The notes beneath the pieces are model-generated. The model was not told the DNA's origin. It made no database searches and worked only from the letters and a program-made list of their open reading frames with translations. Positions 1 to 5,290 of a stretch of DNA of 11,566 bases are shown piece by piece. The translations under genes and the position numbers were made by a program. Numbering within the stretch: position 1 is the first letter of the stretch; every line of letters starts with the position of its first letter. Source of the stretch: Microcaldota archaeon (lineage in GTDB: Archaea; Aenigmatarchaeota; Aenigmatarchaeia; QMZP01; QMZT01); the NCBI GenBank assembly GCA_013151465.1, contig JAADIF010000044.1, positions 1 to 11,566 on the forward strand, read 5' to 3'.

Positions 1-105
1 GTCGACGTTACTTGTTCCGGTAAGAATTTCAGCAAACTGCCTGCCAAGGCAATGATTGCACACATAACCCAATCTTAATATCTTTTTTGATTTTTCCAGA
101 ATCAT
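1..105 (-). CDS. pus10: tRNA pseudouridine synthase Pus10, N-terminal fragment (cut by window edge)
   Basis: Only the first 35 residues are in the window; the frame runs open through base 1. The reading starts MILEKSKKILRLGYVCNHC and continues with LGRQFAEILTGTSNVD. This matches the start of archaeal Pus10, which opens with a short helix, a CxxC pair (here C16 and C19) and a conserved LGRQFA segment; the CxxC belongs to the zinc-binding THUMP-containing N-terminal domain. In archaea Pus10 makes pseudouridine at positions 54 and 55 of the tRNA T-loop. The ATG at 103-105 is preceded on the minus strand by AAGG, 7 nt upstream. The gene is divergent from rpl40e. Seen: the motif and start. Known: the family role. 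The catalytic domain lies outside the window, so activity cannot be judged. Confidence 0.82.
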   Translation of the reverse strand, partial: MILEKSKKILRLGYVCNHCLGRQFAEILTGTSNVD

Positions 106-147
106 ACGAAAACCTTATAAATGTTATCTTAGATGTATGTTTAGGGC

Positions 148-156
148 ATATATAAG
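148..156. promoter_or_regulatory. TATA-like element between divergent pus10 and rpl40e
   Basis: ATATATAAG lies in the 128-bp gap between the two divergent start codons. Read on the minus strand it would place a transcript start near 125, giving pus10 a leader of about 20 nt that contains its AAGG. On the plus strand, this element or GCATAAAAA at 168-176 could serve rpl40e. Assignment is by position and composition only. Confidence 0.35.
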
Positions 157-223
157 TATAGGAATATGCATAAAAAGTTAATAAAGATTAGCGGATAATC
201 TATTAAACCTATATTATATTGAC

Positions 224-228
224 AGGTG
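224..228 (+). promoter_or_regulatory. Shine-Dalgarno site that fixes the rpl40e start
   Basis: AGGTG lies 5 nt before the ATG at 234. An in-frame TTG at 219 would precede this site and add MTGVF, which L40e proteins do not normally carry, so the ATG at 234 is preferred. Confidence 0.7.
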
Positions 229-233
229 TTTTC

Positions 234-410
234 ATGGCAAAAGGTGCAAAGTTCCCTGAAGCGGCGGATCGTCTCTTCAATAGGGTCTTCATATGCATGA
301 AATGTGGAGCAAAGATGAGGGCAGACGGCATGAAAGTCAGGGATGGTAAGATAAAATGCAGGAAATGCAGAAGCAAGCAGCTCCGCCCGATACACAAGGA
401 TAAGAAATAG
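234..410 (+). CDS. rpl40e: 50S ribosomal protein L40e
   Basis: This is a 58-residue basic protein of the archaeal/eukaryotic large ribosomal subunit. It has a four-cysteine zinc ribbon: CMKC at residues 22-25 and CRKC at 38-41, in a chain rich in Lys and Arg that ends KDKK. The opening MAKGAKFPEAADRLFNRVF is typical of archaeal L40e, and the length is close to the usual 50 or so residues. Unlike the eukaryotic gene it carries no ubiquitin fusion. The start at 234 is chosen because AGGTG precedes it. It is followed after 68 bp by the UbiA-type gene on the same strand, with a TATA-like element between them, so co-transcription is possible but not required. Confidence 0.93.
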   Translation: MAKGAKFPEAADRLFNRVFICMKCGAKMRADGMKVRDGKIKCRKCRSKQLRPIHKDKK

Positions 411-420
411 CTTATATGCC
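411..420 (+). promoter_or_regulatory. Candidate TATA box upstream of the UbiA-type gene
   Basis: CTTATATGCC follows the rpl40e stop directly. It would give transcription from about 440 and a leader of about 40 nt that contains AGGTG at 467-471, 7 nt before the ATG at 479. The gene could equally be read from the rpl40e promoter. Confidence 0.35.
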
Positions 421-478
421 AAATGTTTTTAGCTTCAAGGCCAATTATTATTAGTTGGAGTGATTCAGGTGCAGGTCG

Positions 479-1384
479 ATGGTATATATTGCCACATATA
501 TTGAGATGATGAGACCGGGAAACTGCCTTATGGCCCTTGTGAGTGCCTTTATAGGATTTTTCCTTGTGTCCGGTGCAGGCTATAGTATGTTCTCTGTTAA
601 TCTTCTTTTTGCTCTTGTGGCAGTTTTCCTGATTACCGGAGCCGGAAATGTCATAAATGATTATTATGATGTCGAGTCGGACCGCATAAACCGCCCATCA
701 AGACCGATACCTTCAGGCAGGATCAGCTCCAAGAATGCAAAAGGGTTTGCGTACACGCTCTTTGCTGCCGGAATCCTGCTCTCTTTCATAAACCTCTTCG
801 TATTCGCGATAGCTCTCATCAATTCACTTGTACTTGTTTTATATTCGAAAGTGTTCCAAAACAAGGTACTCCTCGGGAATTTATCTGTTGCATATCTTGC
901 CGGCTCAACGTTCATATATGGTGCTGCGGCTGCTGGAAATGCCATGATGCTTGCAAACCCTTTCATTCTGGGGGTTCTTGCTGCCCTTGCAACCCTTGCA
1001 AGGGAAATTGTAAAGGATCTTGAGGACATTGAAGGTGATAAAAAGAGCTTCCTAAAAAGAATTACAAAGAAGGTCGGGGAGATAGCATCGAGATTCCGTC
1101 TCACAAAAGACGGTGTCAAGCCCAAACTTGGCGAAAAGACAGCTGTCTCTATTGTGGTTCTCTCCCTTATTTCAGCTGTTGTACTTTCATTTCTTCCTCT
1201 TGCAATCGGTATAATGGGACTTGGCTATCTCGTATTCGTCGTGCCGTGCGATGCTGTTTTCGCGTTTGCAATCTTTGACCTCGTCTTTAGAAGACACACC
1301 CGTATATATTCCAGGATAAGTTATAGAATCAAGATAGGAATGATACTGGGTTTCGTGGCATTTATAATAGGTATGCTTTTCTAA
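479..1384 (+). CDS. UbiA-family prenyltransferase, probable digeranylgeranylglyceryl phosphate synthase
   Basis: This 301-residue integral membrane enzyme is predicted to add the second geranylgeranyl chain to geranylgeranylglyceryl phosphate, a core step of archaeal ether-lipid synthesis. Both Asp-rich motifs that bind Mg2+ and prenyl diphosphate are present. The first has N60, D61, D64 and D68 and leads into NRPSRPIPSG at 71-80. The second is KDLEDIEGDKK with D180, D183 and D187. About eight or nine hydrophobic segments are visible. The loop after the second motif (about 189-220) is long, basic and lacks the TLPI-type segment usual in the family, which accounts for the slightly large size. 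AGGTG at 467-471 supports the start. The specific substrate is inferred from archaeal context and motif fit. Other UbiA branches, such as menaquinone or heme O prenyltransferases, cannot be wholly excluded. Confidence 0.83.
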   Translation: MVYIATYIEMMRPGNCLMALVSAFIGFFLVSGAGYSMFSVNLLFALVAVFLITGAGNVINDYYDVESDRINRPSRPIPSGRISSKNAKGFAYTLFAAGILLSFINLFVFAIALINSLVLVLYSKVFQNKVLLGNLSVAYLAGSTFIYGAAAAGNAMMLANPFILGVLAALATLAREIVKDLEDIEGDKKSFLKRITKKVGEIASRFRLTKDGVKPKLGEKTAVSIVVLSLISAVVLSFLPLAIGIMGLGYLVFVVPCDAVFAFAIFDLVFRRHTRIYSRISYRIKIGMILGFVAFIIGMLF

Positions 1385-1389
1385 TTCAG

Positions 1390-1398
1390 TTTTTATTT
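1390..1398 (+). promoter_or_regulatory. TATA box for the DMT transporter (leaderless-type spacing)
   Basis: TTTTTATTT is centred 25 bp before the ATG at 1419. No Shine-Dalgarno sequence lies between, so the transcript probably begins at or next to the start codon. Confidence 0.5.
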
Positions 1399-1418
1399 GA
1401 TGCCGTATAATTTATCTC

Positions 1419-2282
1419 ATGGACACGTCCACAGGGATAATGCTCGCCCTTTTTTCGATGTTTGCCTTTGGTATAAGCGATATACTCACACAAAAAGCTG
1501 TACGAGGTTTTGGTTCTCTGAACACAGCTGTATATAGAGGAACTGCAACAATTGCTGTTGCGCTTGCGTTTTTTGCGCTTTCGGCAAATCCTGTCACCTT
1601 TGATGGAGGCATGATTGTTTTTGCCGCAGCTCTTGGCATCTTCGGGTTCATTCCGTACATGACATTCCTGAAGGCCATGAACAGGGGCAAGATAGGCATA
1701 GTTTCGCCTATAGCGAACTCATCGTTTGTAATAACGGCCGTCCTTGCTGTGTTTTTGTTCGGAGAGCTTTTCACCGCGCTCCACGCGCTTTCCGTCATCC
1801 TCATTCTTGTAGGCATCGCGCTTCTCACATTCGATGTGGATGACATAAAGGACGGAAGGGCAGAGGCCGTCCCCGGAGCGCTGCTTGCGCTTCTCACTTC
1901 ATTGATGTGGGGCGTGTACTTTCTTCTTTTCAGCATACCTGCACGCTCTTTAGGGCCGTATCCTGCAGTCATCATCACCGAAGTTTTTCTCCTTCTCACA
2001 TCGCTTTCAGCTATTCTGCTCCGAGGGGACGGACTTAAAAGGCCGGACAGAGAAAACCTAAAAATTGCTGTGCTTGACGGCATATTTGTCGGGCTTGGTG
2101 GCATAATGTTTGCAAATGCTCTCATGTTTGCCGATGTCGGGCTTGTGACCACTATATCAAAGGCCTCACCACTGATAGCTATCACTCTTGCAGCTGCAAT
2201 AAACAGAGAGAAATTAAAGCCTTACCGCTATCCCGCAATGCTCATGGTTATTATCGGTATAGGTATACTTGCGGTGCTTTAA
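1419..2282 (+). CDS. DMT-superfamily transporter with two EamA domains
   Basis: This 287-residue protein has the internal duplication of the drug/metabolite transporter superfamily. Two EamA-type halves (about 5-138 and 150-286) each hold about five hydrophobic helices, joined by a short charged linker DVDDIKDGRAE. Typical features are SPIANSSFVITAVLAVFLFGE near the end of the first half (E116) and the matching SKASPLIAITLAAAINREKL in the second, where the segment before the last helix carries a Glu. Total length is normal for a 10-helix DMT protein. Such proteins export or import small metabolites, but the substrate cannot be read from sequence. The start ATG lacks a Shine-Dalgarno site and has a TATA-like element at leaderless distance, which suggests its own promoter rather than read-through from the prenyltransferase gene 34 bp upstream. 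Confidence 0.85.
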   Translation: MDTSTGIMLALFSMFAFGISDILTQKAVRGFGSLNTAVYRGTATIAVALAFFALSANPVTFDGGMIVFAAALGIFGFIPYMTFLKAMNRGKIGIVSPIANSSFVITAVLAVFLFGELFTALHALSVILILVGIALLTFDVDDIKDGRAEAVPGALLALLTSLMWGVYFLLFSIPARSLGPYPAVIITEVFLLLTSLSAILLRGDGLKRPDRENLKIAVLDGIFVGLGGIMFANALMFADVGLVTTISKASPLIAITLAAAINREKLKPYRYPAMLMVIIGIGILAVL

Positions 2283-2308
2283 TATTGATAAACTTTAAAA
2301 CAGGGAAA

Positions 2309-2321
2309 ATGGGACGGGTGG
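2309..2321. repeat. 13-bp direct repeat of the tRNA-Phe 3' end (distal copy)
   Basis: ATGGGACGGGTGG occurs here and again at 2406-2418, 97 bp apart. The second copy is the 3' end of tRNA-Phe: the acceptor strand, discriminator and four T-stem bases, read from the complementary strand. A copy of a tRNA 3' end placed downstream of the gene resembles an attachment-site remnant, but no integrase is nearby and the spacing is too small for an element. Confidence 0.5.
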
Positions 2322-2358
2322 AACCTCGACTGAGCGTTTACTTGCGAAGAAGAGGCAT

Positions 2359-2373
2359 TGCACGGAACGTGCA
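2359..2373. other. Short perfect hairpin between the DMT gene and tRNA-Phe
   Basis: TGCACG, GAA, CGTGCA form a six-pair stem with a three-base loop, followed on the plus strand by CATGTTTTAT. It lies in the 124-bp gap after the transporter gene. No coding region is supported here. A TATA-like CTTTAAAAC at 2293-2301 would allow a small plus-strand RNA, but this is speculative. Confidence 0.3.
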
Positions 2374-2406
2374 CATGTTTTATCCTAAAACGGTTAATTT
2401 ATGTGA

Positions 2407-2490
2407 TGGGACGGGTGGGATTTTCAAATTTTTGAACCCACGACATCACGGTCTTCAGCCGTGCGCTCTCCCAGTCTGAGCTACCGTCCC
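2407..2490 (-). tRNA. tRNA-Phe (GAA) with an enlarged, probably intron-containing T-loop
   Basis: The minus strand folds as a complete tRNA. The acceptor GGGACGG pairs with CCGTCCC, followed by discriminator A; then TA, D-stem GCTC/GAGC, anticodon stem CACGG/CCGTG with loop CTGAAGA (anticodon GAA, Phe), a five-base variable region ATGTC, and T-stem GTGGG/CCCAC. CCA is not encoded. The gene is 84 nt, whereas 74 nt is expected from the arms, because the T-loop has 17 bases instead of 7. Removing ten bases (2421-2430) leaves the canonical loop TTCAAAT. All stems are perfectly paired, which argues against a decayed pseudogene. Confidence 0.93.
2421..2430 (-). other. Predicted 10-nt noncanonical tRNA intron at position 59/60
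   Basis: On the minus strand the T-loop reads TTCAAA, then AATTTGAAAA, then T. TTCA can pair with TGAA as a four-pair central helix. That leaves a three-base bulge AAT between the helix and the 3' T-stem strand, and a terminal loop AAAATT. Archaeal splicing endonuclease cuts after the second base of such a bulge (AA^T) and, in a bulge-helix-loop form, correspondingly in the loop (AA^AATT). These cuts remove exactly AATTTGAAAA and join TTCAAA to T, giving a normal T-loop. By sequence alone, other placements of the ten bases give the same product; the structure picks this one. Splicing is inferred. Confidence 0.62.
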
Positions 2491-2530
2491 ATATATGTAT
2501 TAGTATTGCCTCATGAACGATACATTTTCA

Positions 2531-2538
2531 AATATATT
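2531..2538 (-). promoter_or_regulatory. Candidate TATA box for tRNA-Phe
   Basis: AATATATT (the same on both strands) lies 41-48 bp upstream of the mature 5' end, implying a leader of about 18 nt to be removed by RNase P. TTTAAA at 2543-2548 is an alternative. Confidence 0.4.
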
Positions 2539-2569
2539 GTGTTTAAAGTATTAAAACTAATGCGTAAAG

Positions 2570-2845
2570 CTAATATGTGACATAACCTATGTCAAAAACG
2601 TCCATTTCCAGATGCTTCATGGGGCCTTCAAACTTCTTTAACTCTTTTTTAAGGTCACGGTATGCCTCGTGAAAATGAGAAGTGCAAAAGAAAAGCGACG
2701 CTATCTCCCTTTTTTTCTCGTTCTTCTTGTCGTTTTCTATTATGAGTATTTCTTTCCCGGGGAATTTGTGGCAATCCTTCATGTTGCATATCCTGTTGAA
2801 CTTCCCTATGTCATATTTTTGGCTTATGAAGGATATCATTTCCAT
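2570..2845 (-). CDS. Small Cys/His-containing protein of unknown function (possible zinc binding)
   Basis: I do not recognise this 91-residue protein with certainty. It carries C20 and C25 (CNMKDC), then a beta-like segment KEILIIENDKK, a charged stretch, and C54 with H57 in FFCTSHFHE. C-x4-C plus C-x2-H would suit a single zinc site joining two short hairpins. The C-terminal third is a charged helix, AYRDLKKELKKF. An earlier in-frame ATG at 2878 is rejected because the only good TATA element (2881-2888) would abut it. From the ATG at 2845, GGTG lies 6 nt upstream and the TATA box about 40 bp upstream, giving a leader of about 15 nt. The gene sits alone between two tRNA genes. The composition reads as real coding sequence, and overlapping plus-strand frames lack such structure. 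Confidence 0.68.
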   Translation of the reverse strand: MEMISFISQKYDIGKFNRICNMKDCHKFPGKEILIIENDKKNEKKREIASLFFCTSHFHEAYRDLKKELKKFEGPMKHLEMDVFDIGYVTY

Positions 2846-2880
2846 AACTAACACCAAACAGCATTTATTTTGATGCATGA

Positions 2881-2888
2881 TTTAAAAA
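2881..2888 (-). promoter_or_regulatory. TATA box of the small Cys/His protein, within an inverted repeat
   Basis: The minus strand reads TTTTTAAA, centred about 40 bp before the chosen ATG. It lies inside the inverted repeat TGATTT-AA-AAATCA at 2878-2891, which could be incidental to the A/T content or a small operator. Confidence 0.45.
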
Positions 2889-2939
2889 TCAAAAGCAATT
2901 TGCACTCAGATTAACGTTTTATGGCGTGGGATGCGCCGC

Positions 2940-2944
2940 AAAAA
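2940..2944 (-). terminator. Oligo-T stop after tRNA-Asn
   Basis: Five consecutive T residues begin two bases after the tRNA-Asn discriminator on the minus strand. Short T-runs are the usual termination signal for archaeal stable RNA genes. Confidence 0.45.
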
Positions 2945-2945
2945 G

Positions 2946-3017
2946 CGTCCCGGGCAGGGCTCGAACCTGCGGCCTCACGGTTAACAGCCGTGCGCTCTAC
3001 CGCTGAGCTACCGGGAC
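2946..3017 (-). tRNA. tRNA-Asn (GTT)
   Basis: The minus strand folds as a 72-nt tRNA. The acceptor GTCCCGG pairs with CCGGGAC, with discriminator G; D-stem is GCTC/GAGC; anticodon stem is CACGG/CCGTG with loop CTGTTAA (anticodon GTT, Asn); the variable region is AGGCC; and T-stem GCAGG/CCTGC has the standard loop TTCGAGC. CCA is not encoded. No intron is seen. Its anticodon stem is identical to that of the nearby tRNA-Phe, while its T-loop has the normal seven bases, which makes the tRNA-Phe enlargement stand out. Confidence 0.96.
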
Positions 3018-3061
3018 ATGAAACGCCCTTCATACAGGCAGATTCTGCGGGCGCAGTTAAC

Positions 3062-3069
3062 ATATATTC
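3062..3069 (-). promoter_or_regulatory. Candidate TATA box for tRNA-Asn
   Basis: The minus strand reads AATATATG about 45-52 bp upstream of the mature tRNA 5' end, similar in sequence and distance to the element upstream of tRNA-Phe. A second A/T-rich element, TTTTTAAAC at 3078-3086, is an alternative. Confidence 0.38.
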
Positions 3070-3097
3070 CATGCCAAAGTTTAAAAATGTGACCAGC

Positions 3098-3982
3098 TCA
3101 GAGCGTGGTCACAACAGGGTCTTCAAGGACGAGGATTGTATGCTCCGCCTGTGCAACCGGCCTTCCCTGCGACTCCTTCAGCACGGGATACGGGTGAAGC
3201 GCTTCTGCCTGCACGAGCTGGCGAAGTGCCATTGAAAGTTTCATCTGCGAGAAGACTCCGGCAAACCATCTTTTTGCAAACGGAAGACCGTTGAACTCGA
3301 TTGCCGAAACCTCAAGAATCTGTCTAGCCTCATTCATCCTTACAGCTTTCGGCTGAAGGAAGCTGTATATCTCTGTCGGCTGGGAGTCTTTAACCGTTCC
3401 GTCCGATTCGGTTATGAAGGGCTCGATTGCTATTGCCATGCCCTCTTCTATGACTGCATTGTTTTCATTTCTGATGTTCGGGATATTCGGAGGCCCGTGT
3501 ATCACATATTCATCAAGTCCATGGCCCGTAAGGTTCCTTATCACGCCAAGCCCCTTGGCCTCAACGGACTCATATATTGCCTCGCTCACTTTTCCGACAG
3601 TTACGCCGGGCTTTATGACATCTAACGCCGCTTTTACTGCCTCTTCTGCCGCTTTTATGTATTCGTGCGGCTGGTCGCAATACGTATAGGCCATATCAGC
3701 GACAAAGCCATCAACATGAAGACCCGTATCGATTTTCACAAGGTCTCCCTTCTCTATGACCCTCTCGTCATCGTGAGAAGGCGTGTAATGCGCGGTGATT
3801 TCGTTTATTCCTATATTCACGGGAAAGGCGATTCCGCACCCCTTGTCCACAATCATTTTTTCTATCTTTTCGGCAAGGTTCAGTATCTTCGTTCCCGGCT
3901 TTATGGTTTCGAGAATCTCTTTTTTTATTTCCGCACCGGCTTTGCCTGCCTTTTTGTATTTTTCTATAATTTCATCATCCAT
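3098..3982 (-). CDS. map: Type II methionine aminopeptidase
   Basis: This 294-residue cytoplasmic metalloenzyme removes the initiator Met from nascent proteins (EC 3.4.11.18). The pita-bread fold ligands of the type II family are all visible: D85 in KIDTGLHVDG, D96 in VADMA, H154 in LTGHGLDEY, E187 in AIAIEPF and E280 in AQAEHTI. H65 (AHYTP) and H162 (VIHGPP) match the conserved substrate-side histidines. The about 65-residue helical insert between the last two Glu ligands (about 200-265) marks it as type II. Length equals that of other archaeal enzymes, which lack the eukaryotic N-terminal extension. The ATG at 3980-3982 has no Shine-Dalgarno site but has a TATA-like element 27 bp upstream, so it is probably leaderless. 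Its stop is 80 bp before tRNA-Asn. Confidence 0.95.
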   Translation of the reverse strand: MDDEIIEKYKKAGKAGAEIKKEILETIKPGTKILNLAEKIEKMIVDKGCGIAFPVNIGINEITAHYTPSHDDERVIEKGDLVKIDTGLHVDGFVADMAYTYCDQPHEYIKAAEEAVKAALDVIKPGVTVGKVSEAIYESVEAKGLGVIRNLTGHGLDEYVIHGPPNIPNIRNENNAVIEEGMAIAIEPFITESDGTVKDSQPTEIYSFLQPKAVRMNEARQILEVSAIEFNGLPFAKRWFAGVFSQMKLSMALRQLVQAEALHPYPVLKESQGRPVAQAEHTILVLEDPVVTTL

Positions 3983-4004
3983 AACGATAATATTGGGAGG
4001 GAAA

Positions 4005-4013
4005 GATTAATAT
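4005..4013 (-). promoter_or_regulatory. TATA box for map (leaderless-type spacing)
   Basis: The minus strand reads ATATTAATC, centred 27 bp upstream of the map start codon. There is no Shine-Dalgarno sequence in between. Confidence 0.48.
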
Positions 4014-4048
4014 GCAAAATACCCGTTCCCTGATATTATTGCGCGATG

Positions 4049-5227
4049 TCACTCCCGCTGCATTTCACTCATCAGCTTTTTGATGTCAGTATAACTGGAG
4101 ATGACCATGCCTTTTTTGAACGGTGTATTTTCAAGAATGTTTTCCCTGTCAACATCCGGCTTTTTGGAATACTTGCACTCTATTGCAGTTTTATTTACAA
4201 TAAAGTCAATTTCCTTTCCGTTTTCATAATAATAGCAGGGATTGTTCTCTTTCAGTAAAAGGAATACAAGATTCTCAAACAATGCGCCTTTATCCCTCAA
4301 GCCTGTGAATATGTTTCGTATCCCGCTGTCTGCTATGTATATTTTTTTGGGCGATTTCACACGTTCATTAAGGGAGCGGGCGCACCGCCCAACCGTATAG
4401 ATTAGATATGTTTCCCTGAAATATGAAACATAATCTATCACCGTGTCTACCTTGACCCCCAGAATTCTTGCAAGCTTATTATAACTCATTCTTTTTCCTA
4501 CGCGCTCGCAAAGAAGAATGAAAAGCTCTCTTAGTTTTGCAACATTTCTCACTCCTCTTCGCGCCGCAATGTCCTTATATATTATATCATCAACAAGCGA
4601 AATGAGTCTTTCTTCATCCCCACTAAGCACAAATTCCGGCATCCCTCCGGTTTTAAGATAATCGTCAAACCATCTTTCCAGAAGATATTCTTCTGCCTTT
4701 TTGGCCTTAAGGCCCCTAAACTCAAGAAACTCTTCAAAATCAAGTGGCTCTATAAGCATTCTTTTGCTTCTTCCTGTAAGATACGCTCTTTTGTCAGCCA
4801 GAATCAGCGAGTTAGAGCCGCTCAATATTATTTTTGCGTTTTCGTTATCATGAAGGATTTTTATTTCCCTCTGAAAATCTTGCTTGTATTGTATTTCGTC
4901 CAAAAAAAGGTATATGCGGATTTTTCTTTCAAGTGAATTTATTTTCCTGAAATTTCTGACTATTTCAAGAATTGTGGCATTATCAAATGCCGGATGCTCC
5001 ATTGAAAGAAATAATATTGTTTTCGGATCTATGGTTTCAAGTAGATTTGAGATTGTTTGTTTTATTATCGTGGTTTTTCCAACGCGCCTTAGCCCCGTTA
5101 TGACTTTAACAGAATCATTTTTCATTTCAGAGATTAACTCATTTACATATTTTTTCCGCACAATGCCAGGGGCTTTAAAGTCTCCCTCCCACCACGGATT
5201 GAACTGGTAGAAAATTTCTTTTAACAT
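4049..5227 (-). CDS. AAA-family ATPase with DUF4143-type C-terminal domain
   Basis: This 392-residue protein belongs to the large archaeal/bacterial family of AAA_14 ATPases with a DUF4143 tail. Walker A is GLRRVGKTT (45-53), Walker B is IYLFLDEIQ with D110/E111, sensor-1-like SGSNS is at 136-140, and LTGRSKR (150-156) follows. A winged-helix-like region lies near 235-280. The C-terminus has a restriction-enzyme-like signature: D341 in KEIDFIV, then E350 and K352 in AIECKY, fitting a D-x8-E-x-K arrangement. The cellular role of the family is not established; DNA-linked functions are often guessed. It begins with NPWW (10-13), shared with the paralogue at 6329. It is divergent from the isomerase gene, and its TATA box abuts a palindrome. 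No Shine-Dalgarno sequence is present, so it is probably leaderless. Confidence 0.86.
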   Translation of the reverse strand: MLKEIFYQFNPWWEGDFKAPGIVRKKYVNELISEMKNDSVKVITGLRRVGKTTIIKQTISNLLETIDPKTILFLSMEHPAFDNATILEIVRNFRKINSLERKIRIYLFLDEIQYKQDFQREIKILHDNENAKIILSGSNSLILADKRAYLTGRSKRMLIEPLDFEEFLEFRGLKAKKAEEYLLERWFDDYLKTGGMPEFVLSGDEERLISLVDDIIYKDIAARRGVRNVAKLRELFILLCERVGKRMSYNKLARILGVKVDTVIDYVSYFRETYLIYTVGRCARSLNERVKSPKKIYIADSGIRNIFTGLRDKGALFENLVFLLLKENNPCYYYENGKEIDFIVNKTAIECKYSKKPDVDRENILENTPFKKGMVISSYTDIKKLMSEMQRE

Positions 5228-5247
5228 GATTAGATTTTTCCCTGATT

Positions 5248-5257
5248 ATTTATAAAT
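5248..5257 (-). promoter_or_regulatory. TATA box for the DUF4143-type ATPase at 4049-5227
   Basis: ATTTATAAAT is centred about 25 bp upstream of the ATG at 5227, indicating a leaderless transcript. The bases just upstream on the minus strand, where TFB would contact its recognition element, are the edge of the first palindrome at 5258-5278. Confidence 0.55.
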
Positions 5258-5278
5258 GTTTCCATTGGTAATGGATAA
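5258..5278. promoter_or_regulatory. Palindromic operator-like site 1
   Basis: The left arm GTTTCCATT, spacer GGT and right arm AATGGATAA form an inverted repeat with a core of TCCATT/AATGGA. It matches site 2 (5291-5311) at 18 of 21 positions in the same register, with starts 33 bp apart. It abuts the TATA box of the minus-strand ATPase, so a bound protein would affect TFB/TBP access. The regulator is not in the window. Confidence 0.6.
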
Positions 5279-5290
5279 AATATGCTATTT

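Noticed and set aside
1..6. GTCGAC (SalI site) exactly at the window start
   Set aside because: It could mark a cloning junction, but a six-base site at an arbitrary window edge is weak evidence and the pus10 frame runs through it normally.
664..1125. Minus-strand open frame opposite the UbiA-type gene
   Set aside because: It overlaps the catalytic motifs of a well-supported gene and shows no recognisable protein features.
1412..2185. Long open frame on the minus strand (257 codons) opposite the DMT transporter
   Set aside because: It is antisense to a clear two-repeat membrane protein, has a Met/Ser/Arg-rich composition without domain signals, and no promoter or ribosome-binding site. It is a codon-bias shadow.
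2285..2334. Possible C/D box guide RNA (TTGATAA ... CTGA)
   Set aside because: The C-like box is degenerate and no D'/C' pair or clear guide segment lies between the boxes.
2285..2479. 64-codon plus-strand frame after the DMT transporter
   Set aside because: It starts at a non-ATG codon and runs through most of the tRNA-Phe gene on the opposite strand.
2407..2490. tRNA-Phe as a pseudogene because of its odd T-loop
   Set aside because: Every stem pairs perfectly, the anticodon loop and D-loop are normal, and removal of ten bases gives a canonical T-loop; decay would not be expected to leave this pattern.
2669..2873. Two plus-strand hydrophobic frames opposite the small Cys/His protein
   Set aside because: They are shadows of the Lys/Glu-rich minus-strand gene, which has a proper promoter, ribosome-binding site and conserved-looking Cys/His spacing.
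2921..3235. Plus-strand frame containing the peptide SRAGLEPAAS
   Set aside because: This peptide is the well-known false translation of the antisense of a tRNA; the frame spans tRNA-Asn and the end of map.
3665..4033. Plus-strand 122-codon frame opposite map and running past its start
   Set aside because: It is antisense to the metal-ligand region of methionine aminopeptidase and has no domain signal or upstream site.
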